Shown: positions 13,127 to 24,915 of the stretch, piece after piece
Layout of the letters: the number at the start of each line of letters is the position of its first letter
How positions within the stretch are numbered: the stretch's first letter is position 1
Assembly: GCF_000004195.4 (NCBI RefSeq)
Contig: NC_030680.2
Location: forward strand, 145,679,545-145,743,544
Length of the DNA stretch: 64,000 nucleotides
Origin: Xenopus tropicalis
Lineage: Eukaryota; Chordata; Amphibia; Anura; Pipidae
Direction: 5' to 3'
Made by a program: the position numbers and the translations under genes
Notes under the pieces: model-generated
The model's input: the letters and a program-made list of their open reading frames with translations, nothing else
Database searches by the model: none
What the model was told of the DNA's origin: nothing

Positions 13127-14130
13127 ACTAGATAGTCAATATAGTCTATACCATAAAACCTTTATTTACTTTGATGAGACAAATGATGAGAAATAATGAG
13201 ACAAAACAAACTTCCTACTGGACATGTTTCAGTCCCAGGGTTCACACCGATAGAGGACCACCTTACACCGGACAATTCCAGTGGCACAGACAACACTTCT
13301 TATGGCTTTTTTAATTAAAAATAAACCCTTTATTGACATGTTTAGACATAAATCGCAGTAGAACAATGTTTCATGCTTAATAAAGGTCCAAAGAGGGCTA
13401 GATGTTTCCTGGGGTTAATACTAACCTGCCCTGATCACAAATCAAGCAAATAGTGTTGAATTCTCAACACCTTTATAAACTCCTCACTTCTTGTGTGTGA
13501 GTGTGAAGAATAAAGGGATTTATAGATATAAATTTGCAGCATTATGGTTTTTCTGCATTTATTTATGGTCGTTTCACGTTACTTTTTACTTTTTTCGATT
13601 TTGCAGCGTCTCTCTTTCTTTCTTTCTTTAGCTCATATGGCTACCAAGCCCACAATTACAAACACACTGTAATACCACCTGTTATTTATATTATCATAAT
13701 TATTTCAACTCTGAAATTCCTAATTATTGTGTTTTTCATGAATAAATTATTGTACCGTTTTATAAACCACAATTAGACATGGCAGGTTGCATGTTAAAGA
13801 GAAAATATAAAAAAAAAAAATCTGAAATGCTCATAAGATGGGAAAGAGATATTTTACACTAGGCATTGAGGGGGTTTTTTTGCCCAATGATTATTCATTT
13901 AGATGTAGTATGTAATTATTGTAATTGCTCCATCCATATAAGTTAGGGTTATATCTACCTTACACCTCACAGAGTAAGGCAAAAAATACTTTTGAATCAA
14001 TAGATTATAATAGATACAAAACTTCATGTTCAGTTTTGAAAAAGTTAATTCAGTTAGTTTTCATGTAGATCCTATCAAATAAAACATTGCCCATAGTCTT
14101 GTGTCGGATTTGTTATTTGTTTTGGGAGAT
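13127..14130. other. intron without recognised gene
   Basis: AT-rich intron with short low-complexity tracts. A stretch at 13190-13420 (gacatgtttcagtcccaggg) may be an old dispersed repeat. An 80-codon frame at 13534-13776 has no recognisable homology or codon bias. Confidence 0.4.
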
Positions 14131-14131
14131 A

Positions 14132-15390
14132 GAGGTATAGGACCTTTTATCCAGAATGCTCGGGATCAAGGGTTTTCCAGATTAGGGGTCTTTCCGTAAT
14201 TTGAGTCTTCATACTTTAAGTCTACTAAAAAATCAATAAAACAAAACTAAGATATAATTACCCCTTATTGGGGGCAGAACAATCCTATTGGGTTTATTTA
14301 ATGGTTAAATGATTCCCTTTTCTCTGTAATAATAAAACAGTACCTGTACTTGATCCCAACTAAGATATAATTACCCCTTATTGGGGGCAGAACAGCCCTA
14401 TTGGGTTTATTTAATGGTTAAATGATCCCCTTTTCTCTGTAATAATAAAACAGTACCTGTACTTGATCCCAACTAAGATATAATTACCCCTTATTGGGGG
14501 CAGAACAGCCCTATTGGGTTTATTTCATGGTTAAATGATTCCCTTTTCTCTGTAATAATAAAACAGTACCTGTACTTGATCCCAACTAAGATATAATTAC
14601 CCCTTATTGGGGCAGAACAGCCCTATTGGGTTTATTTAATGGTTAAATGATCCCCTTTTCTCTGTAATAATAAAACAGTACCTGTACTTGATCCCAACTA
14701 AGATATAATTACCCCTTATTGGGGGCAGAACAGCCCTATTGGGTTTATTTAATGGTTAAATGATTCCCTTTTCTCTGTAATAATAAAACAGTACCTGTAC
14801 TTGATCCCAACTAAGATATAATTACCCCTTATTGGGGGCAGAACAGCCCTATTGGGTTTATTTAATGGTTAAATGATTCCCTTTTCTCTGTAATAATAAA
14901 ACAGTACCTGTACTTGATCCCAACTAAGATATAATTACCCCTTATTGGGGCAGAACAGCCCTATTGGGTTTATTTCATGGTTAAATGATTCCCTTTTCTC
15001 TGTAATAATAAAACAGTACCTGTACTTGATCCCAACTAAGATATAATTACCCCTTATTGGGGCAGAACAGCCCTATTGGGTTTATTTAATGGTTAAATGA
15101 TTCCCTTTTCTCTGTAATAATAAAACAGTACCTGTACTTGATCCCAACTAAGATATAATTACCCCTTATTGGGGGCAGAACAGTCCTATTGGGTTTATTT
15201 AATGGTTAAATGATTCCCTTTTCTCTGTAATAATAAAACAGTACCTGTACTTGATCCCAACTAAGATATAATTACCCCTTATTGGGGGCAGAACAGCCCT
15301 ATTGGGTTTATTTAATGGTTAAATGATTCCCTTTTCTCTGTAATAATAAAACAGTACCTGTACTTGATCCCAACTAAGATATAATTATAA
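14132..15390 (+). mobile_element. Family A MITE whose internal array is inverted
   Basis: The left subterminal block (aggtataggaccttttatcc through agtctactaaaaaatc) is in + orientation, as in 12234-13126. At about 14247 it joins an array of about ten units in the opposite orientation (aactaagatataattacccc and cctattgggtttattt). The array ends at ctaagatataatta (15386), and the right terminal repeat is missing. Confidence 0.88.
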
Positions 15391-16171
15391 CTTTTATTGC
15401 CTTGTAATTTATAGAACTTATTTTGAGCAATAAACCAACACAGAACCCCTGTATAATGTTACCTTATTACCTGCCTCGTTCTTCAACCTTGTTTGTTATT
15501 AATTCCTTCTCATCTTTTGCTCACACCATTCATTTTCTCATTTACAATTTTCCGTATTTTTTTTTTTTTTTTTTTAAATCCATCATTCTGTTTCCGTTCT
15601 CATTAAACATTACCTCAATTTATTCTTTTCCATGTCTACTGTACCTTCCTCCTTTATTTCTGTTCCCAATCATCTGAAAGTTTGCTAAACAGTGGGTAAG
15701 TGTGCCTAACATTTTCCTCCGTAATGTCACCTCTCACTCCCCGATGTATAATTAGCATTTATATCAGTTTCCTTTTCTCCCTTCTGTCAACATGCGCATT
15801 GTTTTGACTTAATTAGCATTTTAAATAGACATTAATGCAAGCAAGTGAAAATGAATCTTCGGAGATATATTTTTCATTATTCTTTTATTTCAATATATTA
15901 ATTTATTTTATATAAAAAAAACAAAAGACGTCTCGTCTTGCAGCTTTTTTGCTACCGGACATTAAAAGTAAAAAGGAAAAACTGTTGTTGTAGAAATACA
16001 CGTCGTGTATTGATTCTCCGAAAAAGGTTAATTAACAGTTTATGTTCGCAGCTGATTAAAATTAAAAAAAGTAGCATTCAGATTTTACTTTAGAGAGAAA
16101 AAAAAAAGCATTATGATTCCGCTGCTCTTGTTTACTGCGTTCTAAAAATTGCCCTTCTGTGTCTTCCCTAG
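15391..16171. other. CADPS intron end, pyrimidine-rich
   Basis: A T/C-rich stretch (about 15470-15680) includes a run of T at 15558-15575. It is followed by AT-rich sequence leading to the acceptor at 16171. An 84-codon frame at 15423-15677 reflects low complexity. Confidence 0.5.
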
Positions 16172-16246
16172 CACCAGTACCACTCCCAAATTGACGAGCT
16201 AATTGAAGAAACAGTTAAAGAGATGATCACACTCTTAGTGGCAAAG
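16172..16246 (+). CDS. cadps: CADPS internal exon, 75 bp
   Basis: This 25-codon phase-0 exon lies between gtcttccctag and gtaatt. It reads [18 protein letters not shown] and then ITLLVAK, continuing directly from the MGQE end of the exon 11.3 kb upstream. The acidic amphipathic pattern suggests a helical segment, consistent with the mostly helical C-terminal part of CAPS. The residues ITLLVAK fit CADPS as I remember it better than CADPS2, but a database comparison is needed for certainty. An open frame continues past the donor to about 16489; this is intron read-through and not coding. Confidence 0.95.
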
Positions 16247-16529
16247 GTAATTTTCTGCATAAGGAGATGTGACCCGCTGAAACCCTGCGATGTATACGTT
16301 GCCTCCATCTGCCCGGGGAATTCGGAGAAACGTTGCTATTTATATAGTGGAGCTTTGCTGACTTTTCCATTTGTTTACATGTTTAGCCACAATGTTAAAA
16401 TATTTGCATCTATTAAGTCCTGTGATTTTCTAGGTGGCAACGCCTTATACAGTGTAGTTTATAATGTTGCAGAAGCTGCCTTTGTTTAATATAATGAGGC
16501 CATTGGTGGAAATCTGTGGGAGTTTCAAT

Positions 16530-17440
16530 TCTAACCCCCTTCTTGGCTGTAACCAAGCCAACAGCACGGCTAGTGTAGGCTTAGAGCATGGGGTACACGC
16601 GACTCAGTCGTTCAGGATGGGCCTTCGCTAAGTGGAAGGGACCAAAAGGAGCTATGGTGTAGCGCAACTACAACCCACTGTAGTGTGTGCAGTGCAGAGT
16701 AACAAATGGGCGCCATAAGGTTCTTGCAGTTGAACAAAAGAATCAGTTTATTGTCAGAGACAATCAATATTCAGGGTTATAGCAATATAGCAGTTTAGAA
16801 TAGCAATACTCTGAGGACGGCACAGAGAGGGTGCACACCGGTTTATCCCAACTCCTCTTGAGTCTGGGCAGGGTCAGTGCCACCTGATCAGTTTGTCAAC
16901 CCCTTGGAACAGTCAGGTTGGATACCACACCCCTCAGGTTGATTACCTCTAGCCGACAGGGTCCCACAGCAACTATGGATCAGGGTTCAGATACTGCCTG
17001 CCTCCTATGTCTTAACCATGGCCCTATGCTGAGGCGACAGTGCCTATCTGGAAGGCTACTTCCAACTACTTTCCTTGGTGGAGCCAAAACTGCTCTTGCT
17101 TCCTTCCCTCTCTTATCTCACTTTCCTAAAAAGTGCTCGACATGACTTACTATCTAACTGGTCCTCGTTCATGGGGTCCCTGTCCCCAACTTCTCTAGAG
17201 TAGGCCCTGTTGATCCCAGGCTCAGTGGAACTCCCACCTGGGTCAGCAGATGCAGCCAAAGAGGAAGACCCACCCCTTTGCCAAACACTATATTGGAGTG
17301 CAAGGGGTGGAGTCAACCTATAAACCAATAAGGTATCTCTGAACTGATACATGGGACTTTGCCCAGTAACAACAAGACTAAAGGAAGTTGTAGGGTTTAA
17401 AGCTATAGAGGCATATTAACCCTATGGGTCCACATATTCT
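16530..17440 (-). mobile_element. possible LTR-type retroelement fragment
   Basis: The composition differs from the surrounding intron. Read on the minus strand, a CCAAT/TATA-like stretch lies at about 17310-17330 and an AATAAA polyadenylation signal at about 16747-16752, an order that fits the U3-R of a long terminal repeat. I could not find TG...CA ends with a matching 5-bp TSD, so this is an inference from layout. No pol or gag frame is present. Confidence 0.35.
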
Positions 17441-17999
17441 ATCATCTAAAACGTGCTAGTGATTACACACGTCGGACTGTACAAATATATAACGGCCATT
17501 GTATATGTATTTGTATATATATATATGTAAAAAAATACACAATTCTGTATTAGTAGGGAAGTAGGGAAGGCAACCATTTATCCGGAAAGTAATGGAATTT
17601 GATTCAAATAAGGTTTAAATAACTATTCCAAAATAAAAATACAAAAATATAACTATATAATATATATATATATAATATAACTATCACAATTTTTTACCAT
17701 TCTACTGTAGAAATAGATAGTTAATTATAATAGTTTGGAGACTGGGTCTCATAAATTATCTGGCAGCCTCTACTCTCAAATTATTTTGTATTGTGTAGCC
17801 ATAAAATTAAACTCACCCCCCCCCCCCCCCACCACCACAAGAAATTAGATATGGAATTCTACAACTACTCCCTGTGGGGATGTCTTAAAAATCTTTGGGA
17901 ATGACTGAGATGGGGAACCTTCACTATCAATGATAAATTGCAATTGGCCGTACTCAGCAGCCCAGCAGAGCTAGTTAATATGACTAAAGGTGGGCAAAC
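17441..17999. other. CADPS intron, AT microsatellites and poly-C
   Basis: Contains short (TA)n tracts near 17510-17530 and 17650-17690, and a poly-C run near 17816-17831. No gene recognised. Confidence 0.55.
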
Positions 18000-18125
18000 A
18001 CTGTAAGATCCGCTCGTTCTTCTCTCGGTATGCCCACCTAGGGCCAAATGATCGAATTAAAATGGTGGACATAGGCACCATAGTTTCGGGGACCGCATCA
18101 ACAAGCCGATGCTGTCCCAATCCCA
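18000..18125. mobile_element. Family C fragment
   Basis: The phrases gatccgctcg, gccaaatgatcgaatta and ggggaccgcatcaacaagcc are shared with the TTAA-flanked elements at 44850-45200 and 56011-56367. Both ends are missing. It is followed by gtgcaatgcattgtgggata, another common frog repeat motif. Confidence 0.7.
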
Positions 18126-18404
18126 CAATTCCCTGCTGCACATGTGATGTCAATAAGGAAAGGAACATCACAGTGCAATGCATTGTGGGATATGTAGTTC
18201 CTGCATACCATCTGTGAGGTTTAGTCCCTTCTCCCCTTTTTTTTCATGATGCAAAAAGGACTGATTTGCAGCTGGATTCAAACATATAAAAATGGTATTT
18301 ATGCATACATTTTAAACTGGTAAAAACCCAGTGGGCCTTGGCCCTAGTGGGCCCCGAAGGCCCAGACCCGACCCTTGCCAGCGCTCCACTGGCTGACTGT
18401 TCCT

Positions 18405-18860
18405 CAGGGGAGGAAGTCGGATGGGGGAGCCTGCGGGGGGGTAAGGGAGGCTCAGCGCGGGCAGGGTAAGTGAGACTCAGCGGGGCGCCTGCAGGGGGGG
18501 AAGGGAGGCTCAGGGGGGGGCCCTGGGGGGTAAGGGAGGCTAGGCAGGGGCAGGGTAAGTGAGATTCAGCGAGGCCCCTGCAGGGGGGTAAGGGAGGCTC
18601 AGGGGGGGGCCCTGGGGGGGTAAGGGAGGCTAGGCAGGGGCAGGGTAAGTGAGACTCAGTGGGGCACCTGCAGGGGGGTAAGGGAGGCTCAGGGGGGGGG
18701 GCCCTGAGGGGGTAAGGGAGGCTAGGCAGGGGCAGGGTAAGTGAGACTCAGCGGGGCCCCTGCAGGGGGGTAAGGGAGGCTCAGGGGGGGCCCTTGGGGG
18801 GGTAAGGGAATCTCTGGGGGGGTTTGGGGGTGCAGAGGATGCGGCTGGTGGGGGCACCTG
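18405..18860. repeat. 90-bp G-rich minisatellite
   Basis: About five units with about 90-bp spacing; cctgca recurs at 18488, 18577, 18667 and 18757. Each unit has several runs of five to nine G on the + strand (for example caggggggtaagggaggct), giving high G-quadruplex potential in the transcript strand of CADPS. A proline-rich frame on the minus strand is an artefact. Confidence 0.85.
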
Positions 18861-19030
18861 CAGGGCCCCTTGGGTCAGCAGCCCCGGTGGGCCCTGCACC
18901 CCCCAGTCCAACCATGGAAACAGATTACAGTGATAGGTGCCCTTTAATGTAATTGAATTGTAATTTTATTTTTCCGGCTTGTTATTAAAATGCTTAACAA
19001 TTCTTTTTTTTTATATTTCTTTATTCCTAG

Positions 19031-19114
19031 TTTGTCACAATTCTAGAAGGAGTTCTGTCCAAACTATCCAGATACGATGAAGGGACATTATTTTCCTCCT
19101 TTCTGTCATTTACT
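19031..19114 (+). CDS. cadps: CADPS internal exon, 84 bp
   Basis: This 28-codon phase-0 exon lies between tttattcctag and gtaagt. It contains [18 protein letters not shown] and then [10 protein letters not shown]. It continues from LLVAK of the previous exon with no phase change. The acceptor has a long T-rich tract at about 19004-19028. It is separated by only 338 bp from the 33-bp microexon that follows, so the two probably form one conserved splicing neighbourhood in an otherwise repeat-expanded gene. The residues [12 protein letters not shown] and SSFLSFT favour CADPS over CADPS2. Confidence 0.95.
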
Positions 19115-19452
19115 GTAAGTCCCCCCTCTTTCTGATGTATATTCCTACGTTAGGCAATTGTAGATAGAGCGTTGTTACCCCGAAACCCCTGGTAACTCTG
19201 AGTCCAGACTGTGTTGCTTTGCAGACCTGACTGTGTTATAATCATTTTATTAGCAGTTTTGGGTAGAAAATTCTTGAAACAAACATCTAATCCCCCCCCT
19301 GTACATGTTGCTGAAACAATGGCTCAGATTCTGCTTCCAAACGCTATTCCTATATATTAATATTGCCCAGTCCATACTGTATGATCTCCTGATATTTATT
19401 CTGAAACAAGGAGAATAAAATAGACTTCTTTAACTGTCCTTTTTCCTTTAAG

Positions 19453-19485
19453 GTGAAAGCAGCTTCCAAGTATGTGGATGTACCA
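19453..19485 (+). CDS. cadps: CADPS microexon, 33 bp
   Basis: The exon is 11 codons long (VKAASKYVDVP), in phase 0, between cctttaag and gtaagt. It is too short to stand out as an open frame, but it joins SFLSFT of the previous exon to [10 protein letters not shown] of the next, as expected for CADPS. The upstream tract tgtcctttttcctttaag is a strong acceptor. A 33-bp exon is in the size range where neuronal splicing enhancers often matter; whether it is alternatively spliced cannot be judged from sequence. The next intron is 14.2 kb and contains the T2-like element and the 6.7-kb satellite. Confidence 0.93.
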
Positions 19486-19760
19486 GTAAGTATTCCTTAA
19501 ATGTTGGTATTTTGTGTATACACAACGTGGTGTGCTTTTATTTTTGTTATGGATTGCATGTGGCAAAATTCCGCAAGTCTCGTCATTTGTGGAATTCATA
19601 GATTAGTTCTTGTTTGTTCTTTAGTGCTCGGTGATGTACAGTTTTATTCTTTGTGTATGAAAAATGGATTGGTCTAGAATTCTTACAGAGGTCCCCTGCA
19701 GCCATTATCAATAAGGGAAGGACATTAAGGCATTTTGAGCATTAAAGGAACAGTAACACC

Positions 19761-20886
19761 AACCCTACTATAGTTTATATAAATACCCCGCTGTGTAGCC
19801 CCGGGGGCAGCCATTCCTGCACTGGTACAGCTGGGGTGTTTGCTACAGAAACCCTACTATAGTTTATATAAATACCCCGCTGTGTAGCCCCGGGGGCAGC
19901 CATTCCTGCACCAGTACAGTTGGGGTGTTTGCTACAGAAACCCTACTATAGTTTATATAAATACCCCGCTGTGTAGCCCCGGGGACAGCCATTCCTGCAC
20001 TGGTACAGCTGGGGTGTTTGCTACAGAAACCCTACTATAGTTTATATAAATACCCCGCTGTGTAGCCCCGGGGGCAGCCATTCCTGCACTGGTACAGCTG
20101 GGGTGTTTGCTACAGAAACCCTACTATAGTTTATATAAATACCCCGCTGTGTAGCCCCGGGGGCAGCCATTCCTGCACTGGTACAGCTGGGGTGTTTGCT
20201 ACAGAAACCCTACTATAGTTTATATAAATACCCCGCTGTGTAGCCCCGGGGGCAGCCATTCCTGCACTGGTACAGCTGGGGTGTTTGCTACAGAAACCCT
20301 ACTATAGTTTATATAAATACCCCGCTGTGTAGCCCCGGGGGCAGCCATTCCTGCACTGGTACAGCTGGGGTGTTTGCTACAGAAACCCTACTATAGTTTA
20401 TATAAATACCCCGCTGTGTAGCCCCGGGGGCAGCCATTCCTGCACCGGTACAGCTGGGGTGTTTGCTACAGAAACCCTACTATAGTTTATATAAATACCC
20501 CGCTGTGTAGCCCCGGGGGCAGCCGTTCCTGCACTGGTACAGCTGGGGTGTTTGCTACAGAAACCCTACTATAGTTTATATAAATACCCCGCTGTGTAGC
20601 CCCGGGGGCAGCCATTCCTGCACTGGTACAGCTGGGGTGTTTGCTACAGAAACCCTACTATAGTTTATATAAATACCCCGCTGTGTAGCCCCGGGGCAGC
20701 CGTTCCTGCACCGGTACAGCTGGGGTGTTTGCTACAGAAACCCTACTATAGTTTATATAAATACCCCGCTGTGTAGCCCCGGGGGCAGCCATTCCTGCAC
20801 CGGTACAGCTGGGGTGTTTGCTACAGAAACCCTACTATAGTTTATATAAATACCCCGCTGTGTAGCCACGGGGGCAGCCATTCAAG
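19761..20886. repeat. 89-bp minisatellite, about 13 units
   Basis: The unit contains aaccctactatagtttatat, aaataccccgctgtgtagcc and ggtacagctggggtgtttgc. Units differ by few substitutions (cactgg/caccgg, ccattc/ccgttc). It sits just inside the left terminal repeat of the surrounding TTAA element. The motif tttatataaatacc resembles a TATA box, repeated every 89 bp, with no evidence of use. Confidence 0.95.
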
Positions 20887-21012
20887 CTTGAAAAAGGAGA
20901 AAAGGCACAGGTTACATAGCAGATAACAGATAAGCTGCATAGATTCCCATTGTATTCTATAGAGCTTATCTGTTATACTAGTAGGGTTTTTAAAGCAAAC
21001 ACACAACTTTTA

Positions 21013-21333
21013 GGGCTCTGGCGCACGGGGAGATTAGTCGCCTGCGACAAAACTCCCTGTTCGCGGCCGACTAATCTCCCCGGGTTGCCTTCACCTGCCA
21101 TCCCACAGACGAAAATGTAAGTCGCCGGTGGGATGGCACACGTGGCGGCACAATTTAGCGCAAATCGGCGAAAAAGCCTTGCGAGTCTTTTTCGGCGATT
21201 TCCCGAAATCGCGCCGCCGCATGTGCCATCCCACCGGCGACTTACATTTTCGTCTGTGGGATGGCAGGTGAAGGCAACTCGGGGAGATTAGTCGCCCGCG
21301 AACAGGGAGTTTTGTCGCCGTGTGCCAGAGCCC
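21013..21333. mobile_element. Harbinger-like fold-back MITE, nested
   Basis: The ends are GGGCTCTGGC and its complement ccagagccc, with TTA at 21010-21012 and 21334-21336. The arms are long (tcccaccggcgacttacatt appears as the complement of aatgtaagtcgccggtggga), centred near 21177. It is nested inside the TTAA-flanked element. Confidence 0.88.
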
Positions 21334-21336
21334 TTA

Positions 21337-21531
21337 GGCTGAAGAGACACAGAGCTACTAGTAGCAGCTACTTGTCATGGCTACTAAAGTAGATTATGCT
21401 GATCATTTACTGATAATTGTCACTACATGTGTTTTAGTACATGTGTTCATGTAGTGTCTATGGCATGGTATGTTCTGGCGTTTAGTAGCCATGACAAGAA
21501 GCTGCTACTAAGTAGCTCTGTGTGTCTTCAC
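21337..21531. mobile_element. fold-back repeat abutting the nested MITE
   Basis: Arms: cacagagctactagtagcag with cttgtcatggctacta on the left, tagtagccatgacaag and gctactaagtagctctgtg on the right. No clear TSD. Confidence 0.7.
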
Positions 21532-21619
21532 CCTTACCAGTGCAGGACAATAGTGCCTAATATATTAATTAGTTTGATACACCTTAATTTGTTTGGTGTT
21601 ACTGTTCCTTTAAGCTACC

Positions 21620-22300
21620 ATAATACTATAATTCTGACACTTTTAGGGACTACAAATAACAATAATCCCCTTCCTTGTCGATCTGCCGCGTAATCACGGT
21701 GCTATTTTTATCCGTTTATTCAGCGCTATATTTTCCTAGAGTGTTTTGGGTCGTACATGACTGCCTGATGGAAGCTGACGATAAAACACTTGTACTTTGG
21801 GTAAAATTTGCATTTAAATTGAGGTTAAGCACATGAATATTGACTGAAAGCTTTGCAGGCAACGGTCCGCTTTCATAAACGCGCAGTGCTTCAAGCAAAT
21901 TCACGATTAAACACTCTAGCTTCCGAATTGAACTCTAGTTTTGGTGATTAAAATTAATACTTAACTACTTATCTAAATATTCTGTTAAACCCCCAGCCAC
22001 CGGTACATGCTGAAGTGCCCGGCACAGCGAAATACCACGTCTTCCTACCAATCCGCTACAATTTCCCATATTACGGGGCATTGCTTTGCAATATGGTGTT
22101 CTTTAAAGCCACGGGACCCAAATGATATTCTCCGACAGTATATGGAAAGCATCATATAGTCTTAATCTCAGCATATTAAAAAAAAAGAACATTATTATAT
22201 ATATATTCAAGAAAGAGAGCAAACAGAGACCCTGAAACAGTAAATATATTTTCAGCCGGAAAAAGTCCTTTTTTAATTTAAACATAAACCTTCATTAACT
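21620..22300. other. CADPS intron without recognised feature
   Basis: Unique-looking intron; nothing recognised. Confidence 0.5.
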
Positions 22301-22562
22301 TAGGGATGCACCAAATCCAGGATTCAGTTCGGTATTTGGCCAAAATTTGGCATTTTTCGTCAGGATTCATATGCGGCCGAATCCACAGTCCTGGGCGAAC
22401 CGAATCCAAATCCAAAAAAATCACATGGCTTTTTGTCACATAAACACGGAAACTGACTTTTAACCCTTCCAAAACCTAATTAAGATTCAGATTCGGTTCG
22501 GTATTAGGCCGAATCCTTTACGAAGGATTCGGGGGTTCGGCACAATCCAAAAAAGTGCATTC
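22301..22562. mobile_element. Family D hAT-type MITE, right end decayed
   Basis: It starts TAGGGATGCACCAAATCC and contains the mirrored motifs ttcggtatttggcc, ttcgggggttcgg and tttttgtcacataaacacgg, shared with 48958-49243. The complementary end (gtgcattcag) is degraded and no TSD could be read. Confidence 0.75.
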
Positions 22563-22683
22563 AGTAAACCTTGAATTCTGATATAACTGAGCCTTCCCAC
22601 ATTATAAAAATATTTGAAATTATTATTATTAATAATTTGAAAAGATATGAATAGGCCGTGTGTATTCAATAAGGGGAAATCGG

Positions 22684-23197
22684 TAGTGATGAGCGAATCT
22701 GTCCCTTTTCGCTTCGCCAAAATATTCAGGAAACTGCGAAAAAAAACCTGTGAAATGGTGAATAATTCGCGAAACGTGACACGAGCAACATTGTTTTGAC
22801 ACCATTTTCGGCATTTTGCCATTGGTGGATTTGTTCACCAAAAATTTGCAGCAGAAAAAACGCGCAGCAAAAAAAAAAGTTGCACGGCAAGTATTTTGAA
22901 AAATGGCGAAATGTAGAAATTCACCGCAAGTCACTATATCATTTACCAATAGAAATTAGTGATGAATCTTTCAAAAGATTTGCAAAACGGTGAAAAATTC
23001 AGGAAACGGTGAAAATGTTGAGCGCCAAAAAAGATTGCAAAAAAACCCTTTTTTTTGACGTGGGTGACAATTTCCCGTCGCTCTGCGACTTTTTCCACAG
23101 CAAATGTTGACGCCCGTTTCGCTTAAAAATCAGCCAATGGCAAAACGCAGAAATTGGCTGAGAATCCATGCCTGACGAAACATGTCGCTCATCACTA
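22684..23197. mobile_element. Family B hAT-type MITE
   Basis: Ends TAGTGATGAGCGAATCTGTC and cgctcatcacta. The 8-bp flanks gaaatcgg (22676-22683) and gaaatcag (23198-23205) match at seven positions. An internal ttagtgatgaatc near 22956 suggests a second copy joined or nested inside. The interior is rich in ttttcgcc/ggcgaaa motifs. Confidence 0.85.
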
Positions 23198-23205
23198 GAA
23201 ATCAG

Positions 23206-24123
23206 CCAATCAGTTTGGTCTCTTTCAAGACATTTTTCTAGTTTATATTCAATTAGCCTTAATTTATTTGATCGTTAGAATAATCTATATGAAATATTTA
23301 GCAAAAAAGACACATTTTATCGAGGTTATGATTAAAGCGAATGATAAGAACTCGCTGTTGCGCCAGTACATACAGTTTAAGAGCTCATTAAACCCCCTTT
23401 GGGATTTACTTTACACCGTTATACATAATAACCGCCGAATATCAGACTTTATGGAGGGAACTGCAATCTGCAACCCTTTTATTAATTACAGCCCCCCCAA
23501 TTATATAATGAGATTGATATTTATTTTCAAAAATCTTATTTTCTTGTTAATTTTATTTTTTAGCCTTTTGCTGTCATCTCAATCGTATTTGATTTGACTG
23601 AAAAGTACGATCTTCAGTGTGCCAGATTTCCTCCCGGCCATTTGGATTAAATCAATATAATCGAGTGGAAATTAGATGATAAATTATACTTTGTTTGACT
23701 GGGTTTCTAATGGTAACTTTGAATGCTTTGGGCTTAGGGCAGTTAATAGGGAAGGATTTCTAACATAAGAGACAAAGGGGTAAGCGGCATTGGGTTACAG
23801 GGTTATGTTCCTGAGTGGCACTTAGTAACAAGGGTGATAGAGAAGACTATAATTTCAGCCGCTGTTGTTTCGCTGAAGTTGTTTTGAAATCTTAGAAATT
23901 AAAAAAAAAAAAATCACTATTGTTGTTGCATTGGTGACAGACAAAATGCCTTAAGCATTAAGCTATAGGTGTAAGGGAAAGTCTGGGTAGTAAAGTGGGA
24001 GTAATATGCACCCAATATACACATTTATATACAATTTGCCTGGAGCACTGTGACTATGCGACTTCCGTTTGGCATATCGTGTGTATGCGCTGTAAACAAA
24101 CACGGGCTGTCACTTATAAAAAC
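23206..24123. other. CADPS intron without recognised feature
   Basis: AT-rich intron; a 109-codon frame at 23268-23597 has no recognisable homology and AT-driven composition. Confidence 0.5.
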
Positions 24124-24179
24124 ACTGGGGGTCATTTCTAAAATTCGTGCACTGTAGAAATATTTGCACAGCAATAGGG

Positions 24180-24915
24180 TTTGACCTGGGGGTGCCTCAG
24201 AGGCCCCTGCAACCCCCCCAATGGCTCCCACTGCCTTCACTCCCCCCGCAGGGGCCCCCAACACCCTCTGACCCCCGAGCGCTGCTAAATGAAATTAACC
24301 TGCGGTGGCGTGTTGGGGGAGGAAGACCGGGGGATAGTGGGAGTGCCTGGGGGGATCGGATCTTGGCTGCCGGGGTCCACTAGGTTTTTTCCCGGTACAC
24401 AGTGCAGGGTCAGACTGGGGGGTGCAGGGCCCACCGGGGCTCCTGCCTTGGGGTCCCCTGCATCCCCCAATGGCCCCTGCTGCCTTCACACCCCCCCGCA
24501 GGGTTCCCCAACACCCTCCGACCCCCTCCCCCGTGCGCTGCTAAATGAAACTTACCTGTGGCGCGTCGGGGGAGGGAGACCGGGGGATAGTGGGAGTGCC
24601 CTGGGGGGATCGGATCTGGGCCGCCGGGGCCCACTGGGGTTTTTCCCGGTACCCCGCACAGGGTCAGACTGGGGGGTGAAGGACCCACCGGGCTTCTGCC
24701 TTAGGGTCCCCTACACCCCCCCAATGGCCCCCACCACCTTCACCCCCTACCCCTGCAGGGGCCCCCAACACCCGAGTGCTCCTAAATTCAACTTACCTGC
24801 GGAGCATCAGGGGAGGGAGACTAGGGGATTGCGGGAGTGCCCTGGGGGGGATCTGATATGGGCCCACTGGGTTTTTTCCCGATGCCCCGGCGGCCCAGTC
24901 CGACGCTGCACAGTG
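24180..24915. repeat. GC-rich tandem repeat, about 250-bp unit, three copies
   Basis: The phrase gctgctaaatgaaa is followed by ttaacctgcgg-like sequence at about 24280 and 24538; a third variant lies at about 24777. Each unit also carries gggggatcggatc and ggtttttcccggta. A 232-codon frame at 24289-24987 is a G/P-rich by-product. Related G-rich sequence occurs near 18310-18900. Confidence 0.85.

Larger units (their letters stand above)
19742..21613. mobile_element. TTAA-flanked T2-like (Kolobok-type) MITE, expanded to 1.9 kb
   Basis: The ends are TTAAAGGAACAGTAACACC and its complement ending ggtgttactgttcctttaa. The TTAA at 19742-19745 and 21610-21613 fits the T2/Kolobok or piggyBac-like target preference. 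Inside are an 89-bp array (19761-20886), a Harbinger-like MITE (21013-21333) and a further fold-back (21337-21531). The unexpanded element would be only a few hundred bp. No transposase. Confidence 0.85.

Noticed and set aside
19761..20886. TATA-like motif tttatataaatacc every 89 bp as an array of promoters
   Set aside because: It is part of the minisatellite unit, with no initiator, exon or conserved context to support promoter use.
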